DNA from: Anthostomella pinea
Taxonomy: Eukaryota; Ascomycota; Sordariomycetes; Xylariales; Xylariaceae
Length of the DNA stretch: 64,000 nucleotides
Reading direction: 5' to 3'
Assembly (NCBI GenBank): GCA_963556695.1
Contig: CAUWAG010000012.1
Coordinates: 496,001-560,000 of the forward strand
Part shown: positions 19,965 through 30,330 of the stretch, in pieces
Layout of the letters: each line of letters starts with the position of its first letter
How positions within the stretch are numbered: the stretch's first letter is position 1
Program-made: the position numbers and the translations under genes
The notes under the pieces: generated by a model
Database searches by the model: none
Told to the model about the DNA's origin: nothing
Seen by the model: only the letters and a program-made list of their open reading frames with translations

Positions 19965-20170
19965 CGCTAATGAAGGGAGCTGCAGCTCGCGAGAAATGGT
20001 GGGACAAGGCACAATCAACGCTATCATCCCGCTAGAAAGACTGGAACCTTGAGTATCACTTACGCTGTTACGAGGAGCTGCAGGTACTCACCAGACCAGC
20101 ACTACATCACTACCTAGCTACACACCGCATAACAATAGGCCACGGGTCTTGCTCAGATAGGATCTCGAAG
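19965..20170 (+). mobile_element. LINE 3'-terminal coding fragment
   Basis: Encodes AAAREKWWDKAQSTL, then LEYHLRCYEELQVLTRPALH and HYLATHRITIGHGSC across a stop. This is the region after RNase H in Tad/I-like LINEs. The minus-strand segment 43940-44345 is a longer version of the same family. Confidence 0.65.
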
Positions 20171-20350
20171 TAGATGACACATGTCTTTCTGGATCCATCT
20201 GAGGACTGATTTTGGCCATGCCTGAGATTCAGTTTCAGGAAACTTCGGAACTTGCTGTCTCGTACCCCTGTCTACAAGCCGCGTCCATACCTGGATCTCG
20301 AGTATCGCATTTAAATACCATCCCTCTATCGCACTTAATTCATCTTATTG

Positions 20351-20531
20351 TGTCAGATGTAAGCAAGCTCAGATTATTTAGGTTGTCAAGTGTGTCTTGT
20401 TATCGCTGTTCTTCTGCTTCACCCCTTGAGCGTGCAGAGATTGATGATCTATCTTCTGGGTGGGTCAGATGCCCTGTGCGTCTCTGCCCCACTGGACATC
20501 TTCCGGTGTCTATTTCCGGCTCCCATCAACA
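20351..20531 (+). repeat. Solo-LTR-like repeat, copy 1
   Basis: 181 bp from TGTCAGATGTAAGC to CCCATCAACA, matching 60009-60187. It contains CTTCTGCTTCACCCCTTGAG and a TG..CA outline. No target duplication here. Confidence 0.7.
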
Positions 20532-20562
20532 CAATCAAAGTCCTGACCATACCGTACGGAAC

Positions 20563-20774
20563 TGTCACGGCGAGCGGACTGAGGAGCTGGGACATGGCCG
20601 GCAGCAAGCAGCTATTACTCTATTGACGAGAATATCAAGACTAAGGAGGAAAGGAAGAGAGAGAAAGCTAGGTACAGCTGGAGGCTGTCCCTTTAAGGGG
20701 GTCCTCCAGTCAGATCCTTCCCTTATTAGGAGGTATCGGCTTATCATGTGGGAAGGTCTGTGCAGGCCGTCACA
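20563..20774 (-). mobile_element. Gypsy LTR, inverted copy
   Basis: 212 bp, the reverse complement of the subfamily at 17438-17648 (TGTCACGGCGAGCGG to GGCCGTCACA). It lies 3' of the gag/protease remains but in the opposite orientation to the LTR at 17438. No 5-bp duplication flanks it. Confidence 0.9.
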
Positions 20775-21399
20775 AGAGCGCGTTCGAGTTTAGTTGCACC
20801 TAACTCTCGTGTAACAAATCGAATCTTCCGCAATTTAAAGGCATCGCGTTGCTTAATAGAGCTCATGAGACACTAAACCTAGAATAGGACTTTCTAGTCT
20901 CGTATTGCCGTACTTCTCGCCCGGGTTGATCGTTATGTGGTCGACTTCGATGTTGTGGAGCAGCTTCACGCTCAGACCCAAACTCCCCAAACTCCGAGTC
21001 AATGATCTCATCTCGGTCAGGTCGTTAATGTCTCTTTTGCTCTTAATCATGGGATGGTCCGCGTCTTTCATCATTTAATGGAAGATAGGACATGTCTGCG
21101 ACTTCTGTCGAGTTCTATAGTGGAGTGATACTGTACAAGTACATTCTATTTAGATGGACGTTGCTTCCGCGCTCCTTTACGATCGAATGCCTGAGCTATA
21201 GTTCGAAAGCGGATCATTAATGGCTTCCAGAAATTCTGATCTAAATAGGGTTACTTTACTGCATATATGGGTGAGTTGGCAATGATTAATGGGATAAATT
21301 GGACAATGTTCAGGGAAAATAAAACGGAATCATCAGCCGGAATTAGATTGTGACCAAGACCTGAACCTAGAGTAGGAACTGCATCCAAAAACAAATTTC
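20775..21399. other. Intergenic, nothing recognised
   Basis: A 73-codon minus frame at 20853-21074 (SLTRSLGSLGLSVKLLHN) has no support beyond being open. No repeats recognised. Confidence 0.4.
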
Positions 21400-21608
21400 T
21401 GTGAGATTTCAAAGTGTTCTATCTAAGGAGAGGAATTCCAGCTACTCTGGGACGGCCAAAATGGCCCTGTATATCTAAGATACAGAAGGAATGGATACGT
21501 GGCCATATGTTGGCTACGTATATGGTTACGTATACAACGGAGCCATAAATGAGGGTGGTGTTCCCACAGGATGACCATGAATGGGCTAGAATAGCCCAGA
21601 ATCCAACA
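21400..21608 (-). mobile_element. Solo Copia LTR with target duplication
   Basis: 209 bp starting TGTGAGATTTCAAAG and ending GAATCCAACA on the plus strand; on the minus strand this is TGTTGGATTC to TCTCACA, the termini of the Copia LTR family. Flanked by ATTTC (21395-21399 and 21609-21613). It lies just upstream of the DUF3723-like gene. Confidence 0.85.
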
Positions 21609-21671
21609 ATTTCTGCCCTATTAGTGTGACGAGCCTCCCTCGCCATAAGGCCGAGCAGTAAAACTTGCACC

Positions 21672-23506
21672 TTGGATCTTTGTACAACACTCGCACTACG
21701 ACAACGCATCCCAGGTTGTATATTAGGAATGGAGAGAGAGAATAATCCTGGTAGAGAATCCGGTCAGCTGTTTTTCCATATTCGCAAAAGTTATCACGCA
21801 GGAGATCTAGATGTCGAAAGCTACTGGGAGTCTCTAACTCCGCATTGCCGTCGATGTCTTAAACAGCTGCTCCGACACCGCCGACGTACCCATTATTGCC
21901 ACAGTGAGGGCAATGCCTCCGAGAAGAGTCTTGTAGAGGCATTTGACCGCTTACTGTGTATTCCCGGCCTATGGCAGGGGATGAATTTAGGCTCAGTCCA
22001 CAAGATATTGACTATGAGGTGCGATGAGGTAAGTCAAGCCAGCCCACTTCCAACTCAACAAGCTTACATTTAGTATAGAAGGTTTTCAACTATCTGAGCC
22101 ACATTCTCGTAGTATGGACCAGAATATTCGATAGAGACCTTTTAGCCATGAATCGGATTACGGCCGCCGACATGAAGGCATTGGAGCTGACATGTCCCAA
22201 GTTTTCCGCTACAGACGCCCAAAGTCTCCAGTCTCGGCTTCAGAGTGGCGAGATACTTCAAAGCTTCAACTCCGAAGAGCACAAAGGGATCTATAAAAAC
22301 TTACTTGCGATCGACTGCCCGATACCTTCACTGTATATATTTTTCAAAGATGCCAAATACCTGGAGTCCTGCGCGGAAAACATGCGGTTCGTTATCGGCC
22401 TCTCAGGCAGGAGCAATCAGACTATTGATGCAGCTCTTTGGCATTCTTTTCAGCAGAACCGAGATGATTTTTGACAGCAAGAAGAACGCTTGTGGTTGTA
22501 CGTAGCGCAGAACTACCCCGACCTATCACAACCGACGCATAAGAAGAACATCTTGGCGAAAGCACAAACCGAAAAGGCCAAAGAAGTAGTCTTGTATGGT
22601 GTTGCCATAGAGGCCTACAAACAAGGATTTGAAAACGAGCGCATCAACGAATTAAGATCCCGGGTACTAGGTACAATTGCTACAGACGATGAACTTCCTA
22701 GAAGCGATATGCCGCGGACAGCCAATGTGAGGGCAGATGAGGTCGAGAGAAAGAGAAGATACGGATTTCTGAGCGATACACAGCATCAGCACGACAAGCA
22801 CTTGATAGTCTTAGAAAACATCAGGGCAGGAAATAGTTCAGATACCCGGGTTACGTCTTTCTTTATCCGGAAGAGCATTCTATTAGCTTTTTTTGCTAAA
22901 AAAAGCAATGATAACCATGAGGGCGTTACGCAATCTGTCTATTCTCACACTGCCTATTCTCTACACCGTCTGTCGGGCCATAATGACCTATACGAATCCA
23001 TATCTAGCTTGGTCAGGCCCCGCGATGAGCAGAGCGCGTATGAAGAGGCCTCCTTCGTTGACTGGATGGACACGAGTCAAAATGAAGATAGCCAAAAACA
23101 AGATCAGCCATTGTTACTCTTGAATCAATCTGCCAGGCCGGCGCTGGACTTACCGCTTAAGGCGCTAGACTTACCGCTTGAGGCGCCGCCGATCAGGGGA
23201 CAGAGCAGGTACATTGGAGGTTCTACATCTACTCAGAAAGAGAATGTCCAGTTTGTGACTCGCGAAATGCAGAAATGGAACATAGTGCAACAAGTTGCGA
23301 ACAATACTACTGACGTGGAGGCGGCTACAGAGACGTTACTGATCAGCGGGCTACGAGCGTTTTCCACCACGATGCAACCACTTCTTCCAAAGGAATGCTT
23401 CGCTGCTGCTGGATTGAGTCGTGGGAATGTCCTCATCTTACTGCCTGAAGATGATATTCACATCACCCGAGAGCTTGCCGCGTCAGCCTTGCACTTAGGT
23501 GATTGA
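21672..23506 (+). pseudogene. DUF3723-like gene with one in-frame stop
   Basis: Exon 1 ends at 22028 and exon 2 starts at 22079; the 50-nt intron has GTAAGT and TATAG borders. Conserved blocks match the fungal DUF3723 pattern: FFHIRKSYHAGDLDVESYW, VEAFDRLLCIPGLWQGMN, LGSVHKILTMRCDE, across the junction to VFNYLSHILVVWTRIFD, then IPSLYIFFKDAKYLESCAEN and RLWLYVAQNYPDLSQP. The C-terminal ~200 residues are less conserved. One TGA at 22472-22474 interrupts otherwise open sequence in the same frame. The 5' end may be cut: the frame lacks an obvious start and a solo LTR sits 64 bp upstream. DUF3723 proteins are accessory proteins of unknown biochemical function. Confidence 0.75.
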
Positions 23507-24479
23507 TCAGGACAAGATAAGCTTTTGTTGGGCGTTATCTGTATTAACCCCTCAAGGAAGACAGTTGTTGCGATAGATGTCTCAGACCGGCCCATTGGAG
23601 GTGTAATCTCCCATTCTGGTAACGGAAACAACACGGTCAACCTCGACGAGTTACCATCCCAAGTTGGTACTCGTCCTACAGATGTCGATGCCCGCATTTT
23701 ACCTCCTCTAGGGTTGATGTTCTCGTTGCGCGATTTGCACGTTCTTCTGGCAATTTCTGAATCACTCTGTACTTGTCTTGCTTTGGTATCTTCCGATCCG
23801 TCCGTGGGCTTTTGGCCTATGAATGCTTGACTACACGGCTTCGGCTAGGCCTCCGGTGGGGTTTGGTGCCTGTCTGACTGTCATCGTCAACCAAGCATTC
23901 TGAGGAGCCCTCGGCTTCTCTTACATGCTCTGGTTACTATAGACAAACCGTAAGGCAACTCGAAAGACGACTGGGAATTATTGGCCATTAAATGTCACAA
24001 TAGCCATCCAGCCTCGTCGCGCTCTTAAGCCACCATATATCCCGATATACTAGATAACATGCCATACGGACGAACGGTTTGTTGCTAAGAGGGCGACGGC
24101 CGTCACGTGGATCAAAAACGAAGCGGTAAAACAGCATCTCAGATACATGCACGCATCAAGGTGTATGAATCCAACTGCAGACGTGATGGTACCAGGTATC
24201 CTCCTGCATATTTTAAATCACACAAATAACGACTAACCGTTTCTACAAGACAGTACATATATTTGCAACTAAACTAGCAGTATAAACGCTTAATGTCTAG
24301 TTACTACCCATACTTATAGATCCTTAATGGTTACCTTCTAGATCTCGCCATTTTAGAGTACATGCGCCACTCATATGTCTTAAACAAGCTTCACTTTTTG
24401 CGCTTCCAGTGAGACTTCTATAGGAGGTAGATAAAAGATAGCGGAAGGTATTCGGGATCGACTGAGTATGAATAATTGA
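23507..24479. other. Intergenic, nothing recognised
   Basis: An open frame at 23525-23830 (RKTVVAIDVSDRPIGGVI) follows closely after the DUF3723-like gene but matches nothing I know. The rest is non-coding and becomes AT-rich toward 24480. Confidence 0.4.
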
Positions 24480-24693
24480 AGGTAGGTATAGATGTAGTAT
24501 TGATATGTGTGTCTGTGTATATCTCTCTGTGTCTGTTCTTCTATCAATAAAAGAGGGAAGAAATCACTCCTTATATAGTTAACTCAGTGCTATTCTAGAG
24601 GTTTTTATAGTTATTATAAATACGTAGTATTTATAATATGCGTATAGAATACCCTAGAATATTCTGGTTAATTAGTAAAGGTTATTACTAACA
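24480..24693 (-). mobile_element. 3' LTR of decayed Copia-2
   Basis: On the minus strand the LTR starts TGTTAGTAATAACC at 24693, directly after a polypurine tract GATTATGGGGGAG (24694-24706), and runs into AT-rich sequence. The lower limit is an estimate. Its first 90 bp recur at 26085-26174 and a shorter part at about 30157-30190. Confidence 0.75.
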
Positions 24694-24790
24694 CTCCCCC
24701 ATAATCTAAGCAGATTATAGTAATACCTCTCTAAGGAAAATTTGCAGCGTTAAAACCCTAGTAGGGAAAGCTTTCAAATAAAACCTTAGG

Positions 24791-25163
24791 TTATAGTACT
24801 CCAGTTAACCTTTTAAGCTTGTTAAATTGGTTAACTTCGAGCGTTTTAGTTAGCAAATCTGCTAACTGTTCTTTAGTAGATTTATAGGCTACCGTTATTC
24901 TTTCTTCGGCTATAGCCTCCCGAATAAAGTGATATTGAATATCAACGTGCTTTGACCGCTTATGGAACTCGGGATTGGCTGTAAGTTTTATAGCAGCTTC
25001 GTTATCGCTGAACAACAGTGGCCTACTATACGAATATCCAAGGTTTAGTTGAATATTTATATAATTAAGCATGTTGCTCAGGTATATAGCCTCTTTTGCT
25101 GCTTGGCATAAAGCCATATATTCAGCTTCGCAGGAGCTTAAAGCTACCGATTTTTGTTTTATA
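24791..25163 (-). pseudogene. Copia-2 RNase H
   Basis: Encodes the end of a Copia pol: SVALSSCEAEYMALCQAAKE, LLFSDNEAAIKL, HKRSKHVDIQYHFIREAI and EQLADLLTKTL. It stops 98 bp before the 3' LTR, as expected. Codon use is strongly AT-rich compared with nearby genes. It is separated from the RT part by a solo LTR at 25169-25411. Confidence 0.85.
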
Positions 25164-25168
25164 CTAAC

Positions 25169-25411
25169 TGTCACGGCGCTGGACCCTGCCTATGGGCAGG
25201 AAGTGGAGGGACCCCGGGCGCCAGCTGTCGGCGGCCCGGGTGGACCAATGTGGACCTGAGAACTGACGATATCTTCACTGTTCCCGCCCGAACCTGAATT
25301 GTAGCTCTTTGAGCTACGTCCTGTCAATAGAGTTACCTGTAACCCTGCCAGAACCGTAGAGAATAGACTGTCATACGATCGCCTATACTGCCCGTACCGG
25401 AGCCCGTGACA
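25169..25411. mobile_element. Solo LTR inserted in Copia-2, with target duplication
   Basis: 243 bp from TGTCACGGCGCTGGACC to GAGCCCGTGACA, flanked by CTAAC (25164-25168 and 25412-25416). Removing it joins RNase H to RT in frame. It is GC-rich inside an AT-rich host element and belongs to a family not otherwise seen here. Strand cannot be fixed because both ends read similarly. Confidence 0.9.
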
Positions 25412-25416
25412 CTAAC

Positions 25417-26079
25417 CCAACTTATAGGGTTAGTTACTTGTATTCGTCCGAGACTGAATATATAACCGCATGTAGACTTTCTGTCTTCTATACTATTACC
25501 CCAATCGGAGTCTGTATAGCCTTTAATTTCTAAAGGTCCGTTGCAGTCGTAAAAAATTCCCTGATCTGGAAATTTAAGGAGGTAACCCCATAGTTTATTC
25601 AGCTCGTTATAGTGTTCTGACGAAGGATTAGCCATAAAACGGGCTAGGTAGCATACTTCGTATGTTATGTCTGGCCTTGTCTTTAAAGCCAAGTATAAAA
25701 GAGAGCCTATCTCTTTTTGATATTGATTTATATCTTTTATATCAGCCGTTAAAGAATTTTTCTTTAACTTTATACCTGGCGTCCCAGGGGTATTTTGTGG
25801 CTTACACTTTTGGTGTATAGCAAATTTATCCAGTAATTTCCTGGTATATCGCGATTGGTTTATCGTTATAGTCTTCTCTTTATGGTTCAACTGTATATCG
25901 TTTCCTAGGAATGTGGTAACAGTACCAAGCCTTTCGAGCTTTATAGTATCACAGAGTTTCTCTGCTATACAGTTGATATCCTCTTCGGTTCCTATGATAA
26001 GAAGATCATCCACGTGGCATAGGATTATAGTATTTTTGTTATAGAACATCCCTTCGTCATAAGGGGAAGTCTTGAAACC
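25417..26079 (-). pseudogene. Copia-2 reverse transcriptase, second half
   Basis: Reads SPYDEGMFYNKNTIILCHVD, with catalytic HVDDLLIIG (usual YVDD changed to HVDD), then LGTVTTFLGNDIQL, SRYTRKLLDKFAI, GSLLYLALKTRPDITYEV and GYTDSDWGNSIEDRKSTCGY. The first RT half, integrase and gag are deleted; the frame meets LTR sequence at about 26080. Not functional. Confidence 0.85.
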
Positions 26080-26084
26080 GAGAT

Positions 26085-26174
26085 TCTATAGTTATTATAA
26101 ATACGTAGTATCTATAATATGCGTATAGAATACCCTAGAATATTCTGGTTAATTAGTAAAGGTTATTACTAACA
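26085..26174 (-). mobile_element. Copia-2 5' LTR, first 90 bp only
   Basis: Direct repeat of 24604-24693 with very few differences (ATTCTGGTTAATTAGTAAAG shared). It is joined directly to mid-RT sequence, so the deletion runs from inside the 5' LTR to the RT. Confidence 0.85.
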
Positions 26175-26365
26175 ACTTCAGCTACGGCCATTCAATAACT
26201 TTCGTAGAAAGTTATAACTTGACCATGTCCCGAATTGACTTACAGAGTCTTACACGTCAGATTCCCGCTTCTGTACATTTGGTGCGGCATAAAAGACCCA
26301 AGAGCATACCTTCGTAGACCTCGCCATTGCTGGAATCCTCCCTCCACCGTCGTGGATAAACAGTT

Positions 26366-26592
26366 TGTGAGATTTCAAACCGTTCTGTATTAGAAGAGGG
26401 AAGAGAAGAGAACTCTGGGGGAGAAGTCCCCATATATATGTACAGGTGTGCCATCAGGGTGACCAGATAGTCGTACGATAATGGCGCCAGGGTGACCAGA
26501 TAATCATCTGATAGTGGCGCCAGGTGAATGCCATGAAGCCACCTATCAGCGCATTCATCACCGAAAGCCTCAGCCTGGTACGATATCCAACA
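26366..26592 (-). mobile_element. Copia LTR at a LINE B-like fragment
   Basis: 227 bp, plus strand TGTGAGATTTCAAACC to GATATCCAACA. It contains a local duplication of the GGGTGACCAGATA block (26458 and 26491). It abuts LINE ORF1 sequence at 26593, but no target duplication is seen. Confidence 0.85.
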
Positions 26593-26837
26593 CATCCAGC
26601 CCCAGGCAGCTGGAAGAAACATGCCGGGACAAGACCGCCGACGCAGAAAGAAGACCTCCGCATCTTCATAAGGCTTCCAGAAGACCAGCTTGGCTGGTCG
26701 AGAACTATCAGCTCGTACGCCCTTAGGAAAACTATTACCAAGGAGCTAAACCTCGTAGCTTCCGATGTGGCAGATGCACACAGAATCCCTACCGGCTTGT
26801 CTCTTCGACCAAGGGATAAAACTGCACAAGGAAAGGA
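26593..26837 (+). mobile_element. LINE B-type ORF1 fragment
   Basis: About 95% identical to 5131-5390: CATCCAGCC, then EDLRIFIRLPEDQLGWSR and LRPRDKTAQGK. Ends near 26837, before a GC-rich stretch with 10 G at 26859-26870. Confidence 0.85.
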
Positions 26838-27181
26838 TCGTTTCGTATCAACCGGCGCGGGGGGGGGGGGCGGCGGCTTCCCAGTTGTCTCGTGAGCATG
26901 TCGCTCTAGCAGCCGCTCGAGATGCCTCTAGAGAAGGGACGCTGGGTGGCCTCAGGCGAGCCATCCATTATACGGCTCAAATAAGGTTTTGCTCTGAACA
27001 AACCTAGGATGGCAAGGTCTCGGCCGGGTCGAGGAAGTCCCGAATAACTTTACGTATTAAACAGCTGCTTCGCCCAGCAGATAGCGTGGCATCATCATCC
27101 AATGGGCTTCTTGGGCCGTCTTGACGTTGGTCGTGGTCGAAGTCTTTGCAGCCATATGCTGCTGGGGAGAACAGTGGGGTT

Positions 27182-28075
27182 TCATACCTTGGTCGGGCGC
27201 GCCTCGTCTCCTTCCGGTCTATCGTCCCCGTCAAGATCCCGTCGCCGCTTCCGGCCCTTATGCTGCGCTGTGTGGGGTATAATATCTTCTGCAGTGGCTG
27301 AGACCTCTTGGGCTGTGACCTTTTCCGCAGAGCTGACGTGCTTCTTGGTGGGACGGTCCTCCTCACCGGCATCTTTCTCTGATCTCTCCAGCTGCTTCGG
27401 CCTATGCGGTGTGGTCAGCGAACTTTCGGCGGACAGTGGTGGTGTCGCAAGCCAGGCTGCTTGGTGTGGACTCGGTGCTGGTGCTGTCACTGCCTTCTCC
27501 GAGTCGAGTCTGGCGTCGATATCAGTACTGCCTGTATCTTTGTCGTCGTCACCACTCTCGTCCGAGGTAATACCTGCGATCTCATCCCACGCCTTCAACT
27601 CGGCCTCGCGCTTTCCCTTAACCTCTGGGGGCGTGCGTCCAATGGGCCATTCGTCGTCGGCGTCGTTGTAACTGGCACATCTGCAATTCCGTACTATGCA
27701 AAGCGCATCGAGGTGCATTTCAAGTTCAGCGGGAAATTGGGCATTGTAGGCTTTTTGAAATACCGGTGTATGTACGCGAGGAACGAGGTAAGCGCCTTGA
27801 TTGGCAACAATGTCGAATAAGTCCTGGAAATTCGCACGGCTATTAGCTGATAGGCCGCAATGCGGAACTGGGTCGAAAGAGTGTGGTACGGGCTTACGAT
27901 TAGGTCGTGGGACGAGCCTTGGCTGGCGGTGGAAGTGGATGGGCTGCCGGAACGCGTCGTCATGGCAAACATGGCCAGCGACGGCTGTGAGCGGGGACAA
28001 GACGGGTTCGCCGGTTCTGCCGGACTGTGGTGGGTGTAGGTTGGAAAGGTGGAAAGATGCAAGGATGGACTTCAC
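27182..28075 (-). CDS. Hypothetical protein with acidic tail and NLS
   Basis: A 297-residue frame. The N-terminal ~130 residues hold FQDLFDIVANQGAYLVPRV and ELEMHLDALCIVRNCRCASY; the middle is acidic (ITSDESGDDDKDTGSTD); near the C-terminus lies KGRKRRRDLDGDDRPEGD, a good basic nuclear localisation signal. I do not recognise the family. The last codons before the stop contain a GTATGA that could be a donor: a frame resuming near 27155 reads MAAKTSTTTNVKTAQ and stays open to about 27059, but the implied intron (about 30 nt) is too short to accept easily. An internal start near residue 37 is possible. Confidence 0.55.
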   Translation of the reverse strand: MKSILASFHLSNLHPPQSGRTGEPVLSPLTAVAGHVCHDDAFRQPIHFHRQPRLVPRPNRKPVPHSFDPVPHCGLSANSRANFQDLFDIVANQGAYLVPRVHTPVFQKAYNAQFPAELEMHLDALCIVRNCRCASYNDADDEWPIGRTPPEVKGKREAELKAWDEIAGITSDESGDDDKDTGSTDIDARLDSEKAVTAPAPSPHQAAWLATPPLSAESSLTTPHRPKQLERSEKDAGEEDRPTKKHVSSAEKVTAQEVSATAEDIIPHTAQHKGRKRRRDLDGDDRPEGDEARPTKV

Positions 28076-28290
28076 TTAAAAACAGAAGTCGGCCTCGCAA
28101 GCCAGGGCCCATCACGTGATCTTTGCAGCAGGGGTATGACAAGGACCCGGGTGGCTGGTCCCGAACACATGTGACGCAGCAGCGGCATGGTCCGTTCATT
28201 ACTGAGAGAAACGGAAATTCAATTTGCTAACGGTATCTACCTAAGTATACTACTACGTACTGTGCTGCCTTTCCAGTTCACTGTCCAGAT

Positions 28291-28345
28291 TGTTACGAAC
28301 CAACAAACACAGCGGCCCGTTGGCAGGCCGGGAATCCATTGGCAG
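28291..28345 (+). repeat. LTR-like start, inverted partner at 30280-30330
   Basis: TGTTACGAACCAACAAACAC and GGCCCGTTGGCAGGCC match the reverse complement of 30280-30330. Both start TGTTACG. Between the two lie 1.9 kb with a C2H2 frame. The full element ends are unknown. Confidence 0.55.
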
Positions 28346-28884
28346 AGGATCAACGGGAATACCATACACGGAACAACGATAACGCGGATCACGTGATCCA
28401 GGCTGAGCGAGACCCCATCAGTGAGGAAGAGATTGGATATATAAGGAAAGGTATTTCCTAGCTAGCAAGATAGACAGTCTCTACCTCAGTGATCAATCTA
28501 AGCATCTTAGCCAACACTAAGGTGGGAGAAATCTCCTGACGACTCGACTACACAGTGAACCCGGTTCAGACCAAGCCCCAGCATCTGAGTGTCTTCTAGT
28601 TGACAGAAGCCTCTATCGTCTTTTGTGCTGACTTACCTCAGAACATAAACCATATAGAACCCTTTAGCCTTATAGGTTAGACGGCTCGTCACAAACGATT
28701 GAGCCTACGATATTTTGAATCGTCTGCGTGGGTTGCCTCTTTGAATTCGAGGGTCTGCGGGTCAATCTACAACATCATTACCTTGACCCCATACTCGAGT
28801 ATTACGATTGATCGATCAAGACGTTTCTAACAAGTTCACGCATGGGAAAAAATATGTTCGAAACGAGAACGACTAGTCTTAATT
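28346..28884. other. Non-coding; contains a dispersed-repeat piece
   Basis: TTGACCCCATACTCGAGTAT at 28780-28800 belongs to the repeat also at 9573 and 43735. Nothing else recognised. Confidence 0.4.
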
Positions 28885-29121
28885 CTAATCTACCTGTCTC
28901 TGTCTTTCCGTTGCCGTCCTTGAATGTTCATCTAGGTGGACCTTTTTAGCGTGGTATCTCATTGCTGTCCTCCTAGTGAAAGTTTTATGACATGCGTTAC
29001 AAGTAGACCGAGGTGCCCGTCCTGACTTCTCACGTTGATGTCGGCGAAGATTGCTCGACGTAGAGAACTTGCGGCCATCATATCCATGCTCCCAACATTG
29101 AGGCTTCTGTTGCATTTTCAT
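28885..29121 (-). CDS. Small C2H2 zinc-finger protein
   Basis: 78 residues. The second finger is canonical: CNACHKTFTRRTAMRYHAKK followed by VH (C-x2-C-x12-H-x4-H). An upstream segment, KFSTSSNLRRHQREK, is a degenerate finger with only part of the ligands. Such fingers usually bind DNA. The protein is much shorter than most fungal C2H2 factors and may be the terminal exon or a relic of a larger gene. It has a basic C-terminus. No neighbouring partner is evident. Confidence 0.55.
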   Translation of the reverse strand: MKMQQKPQCWEHGYDGRKFSTSSNLRRHQREKSGRAPRSTCNACHKTFTRRTAMRYHAKKVHLDEHSRTATERQRQVD

Positions 29122-29879
29122 TGTATCCTCACATCTTTTATTTTGTTGATAGTTAATATGGCTTTGTCCATTCGATTATTCTGTAGTTTAATATAGAAGT
29201 ATTGTTCTTACCCAGAGTATGACGCAAAGTCTAACAATGTGAAGCCTGAGTACTTGGAAAACAATTGGGTTTGAAGCGCTACTGATGCTCCTTGAACTGG
29301 AGTCTGAGGTATATAGACTTTGCCAGTACCAAGTTGGACGTCCATAGCATCACTATAAGCTATTAGCTACGTTCCAGTTGTAAGGCTCTTAGGTCCTTGC
29401 CATGGATAAGAAGCGGCTACACCGTGAAGCTGTCGAGGCCACTTGGGATCATACTGAAACCCTTCTTGTAAACCGGAAAGCCGTTCACAGGCCTGGGATG
29501 TTGGAGAAACAAATGGACCCCAAAGTGGAACACCACATGTGTTACCCTCGTCGAGTGCGCCATATTAATGGGTTCCATGGTTAAAAGGAGGATAAAGGAG
29601 AGGCGTGGTTGACACGCGGGAAGCAATTGTCCTCAATTGAAAAACGGCAGCTGCTATTTATAATAATTGATGTTAATTACAGCTCCCCTTGTAATAACCT
29701 CGTCTCCTTGTCCGGTACTCCCTGGGTAATGCCTGGACACAAAGCATGACGCACAACCAACATGGATATTTATTAACTTAAAAAGAAACCCCCACTTGAT
29801 CTTTAGATAAGCCATGTGTAATGGTACCAAGGGTCATCTGCTTCGCAGGGGGCTACATATGGATTAGGGGATTAAACTG
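29122..29879. other. Intergenic, nothing recognised
   Basis: Small open frames on both strands at 29402-29626 overlap each other and have no family support. Confidence 0.4.
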
Positions 29880-29965
29880 GACCAAGATCAAAAATTGGAC
29901 CATGATCAGAAGTTGGATCATGAGCAGAAACTGGATCATGAGGCCAAACTAGACCATAGATATTG
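29880..29965 (+). repeat. Minisatellite, TGGACCATGATCAGAAGT-type unit
   Basis: About five imperfect units of 17-19 bp: variants of TTGGACCATGATCAGAAG and CTGGATCATGAGCAGAAA. Related units occur in inverse orientation at 16315-16395. Confidence 0.7.
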
Positions 29966-30156
29966 GACCGTGAGCAGAACTGGAGTAGCAGTGCTCGGGT
30001 CTCCCTTCACAGATGGTAACAGGGGTGGAAAACAGGACTCATCTGGCGCAAGTCTCTTCCCCAAACCCTCGCTGGTCGCGTGCCATAAGTATTTCAGAGG
30101 CAGGGGACCCTTTTCAGCAATATAATGCTCCTGTGCACGTTAAAGGAGGCTCGCCG

Positions 30157-30190
30157 TGTTAGTAATAACCTTTAATAATTAACCAGAAAT
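30157..30190 (+). repeat. Short Copia-2 LTR start fragment
   Basis: TGTTAGTAATAACC followed by AATTAACCAGAA, as in the LTR at 24693. Only about 34 bp. Confidence 0.6.
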
Positions 30191-30250
30191 CTCTAGATCA
30201 CGTGCTTGTGTGCCTTGCGTTTTCCTTCCGTGTTGCGTCCTTGTTCCGAT

Positions 30251-30330
30251 TGCCCCCCCCCCCCCCCCCCGGTAGGCTGCCTTTCATTCCAGGCCTGCCA
30301 ACGGGCCTGTGGTGTTGTTGGTTCGTAACA
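30251..30330 (-). repeat. Poly-C run and LTR-like start
   Basis: A run of about 20 C at 30251-30270, then the inverted partner of 28291 ending GGTTCGTAACA at 30330. Confidence 0.55.

Noticed and set aside
26359..26600. Target duplication for the Copia LTR at 26366
   Set aside because: Flanks CAGTT and CATCC do not match; the LTR probably lies at a rearrangement breakpoint.
27102..27820. Long plus-strand open frames (189 and 138 codons)
   Set aside because: They are antisense to the minus gene at 27182-28075, with Ser/Cys-rich low-complexity translations; the minus frame has charged, protein-like composition and a nuclear signal.
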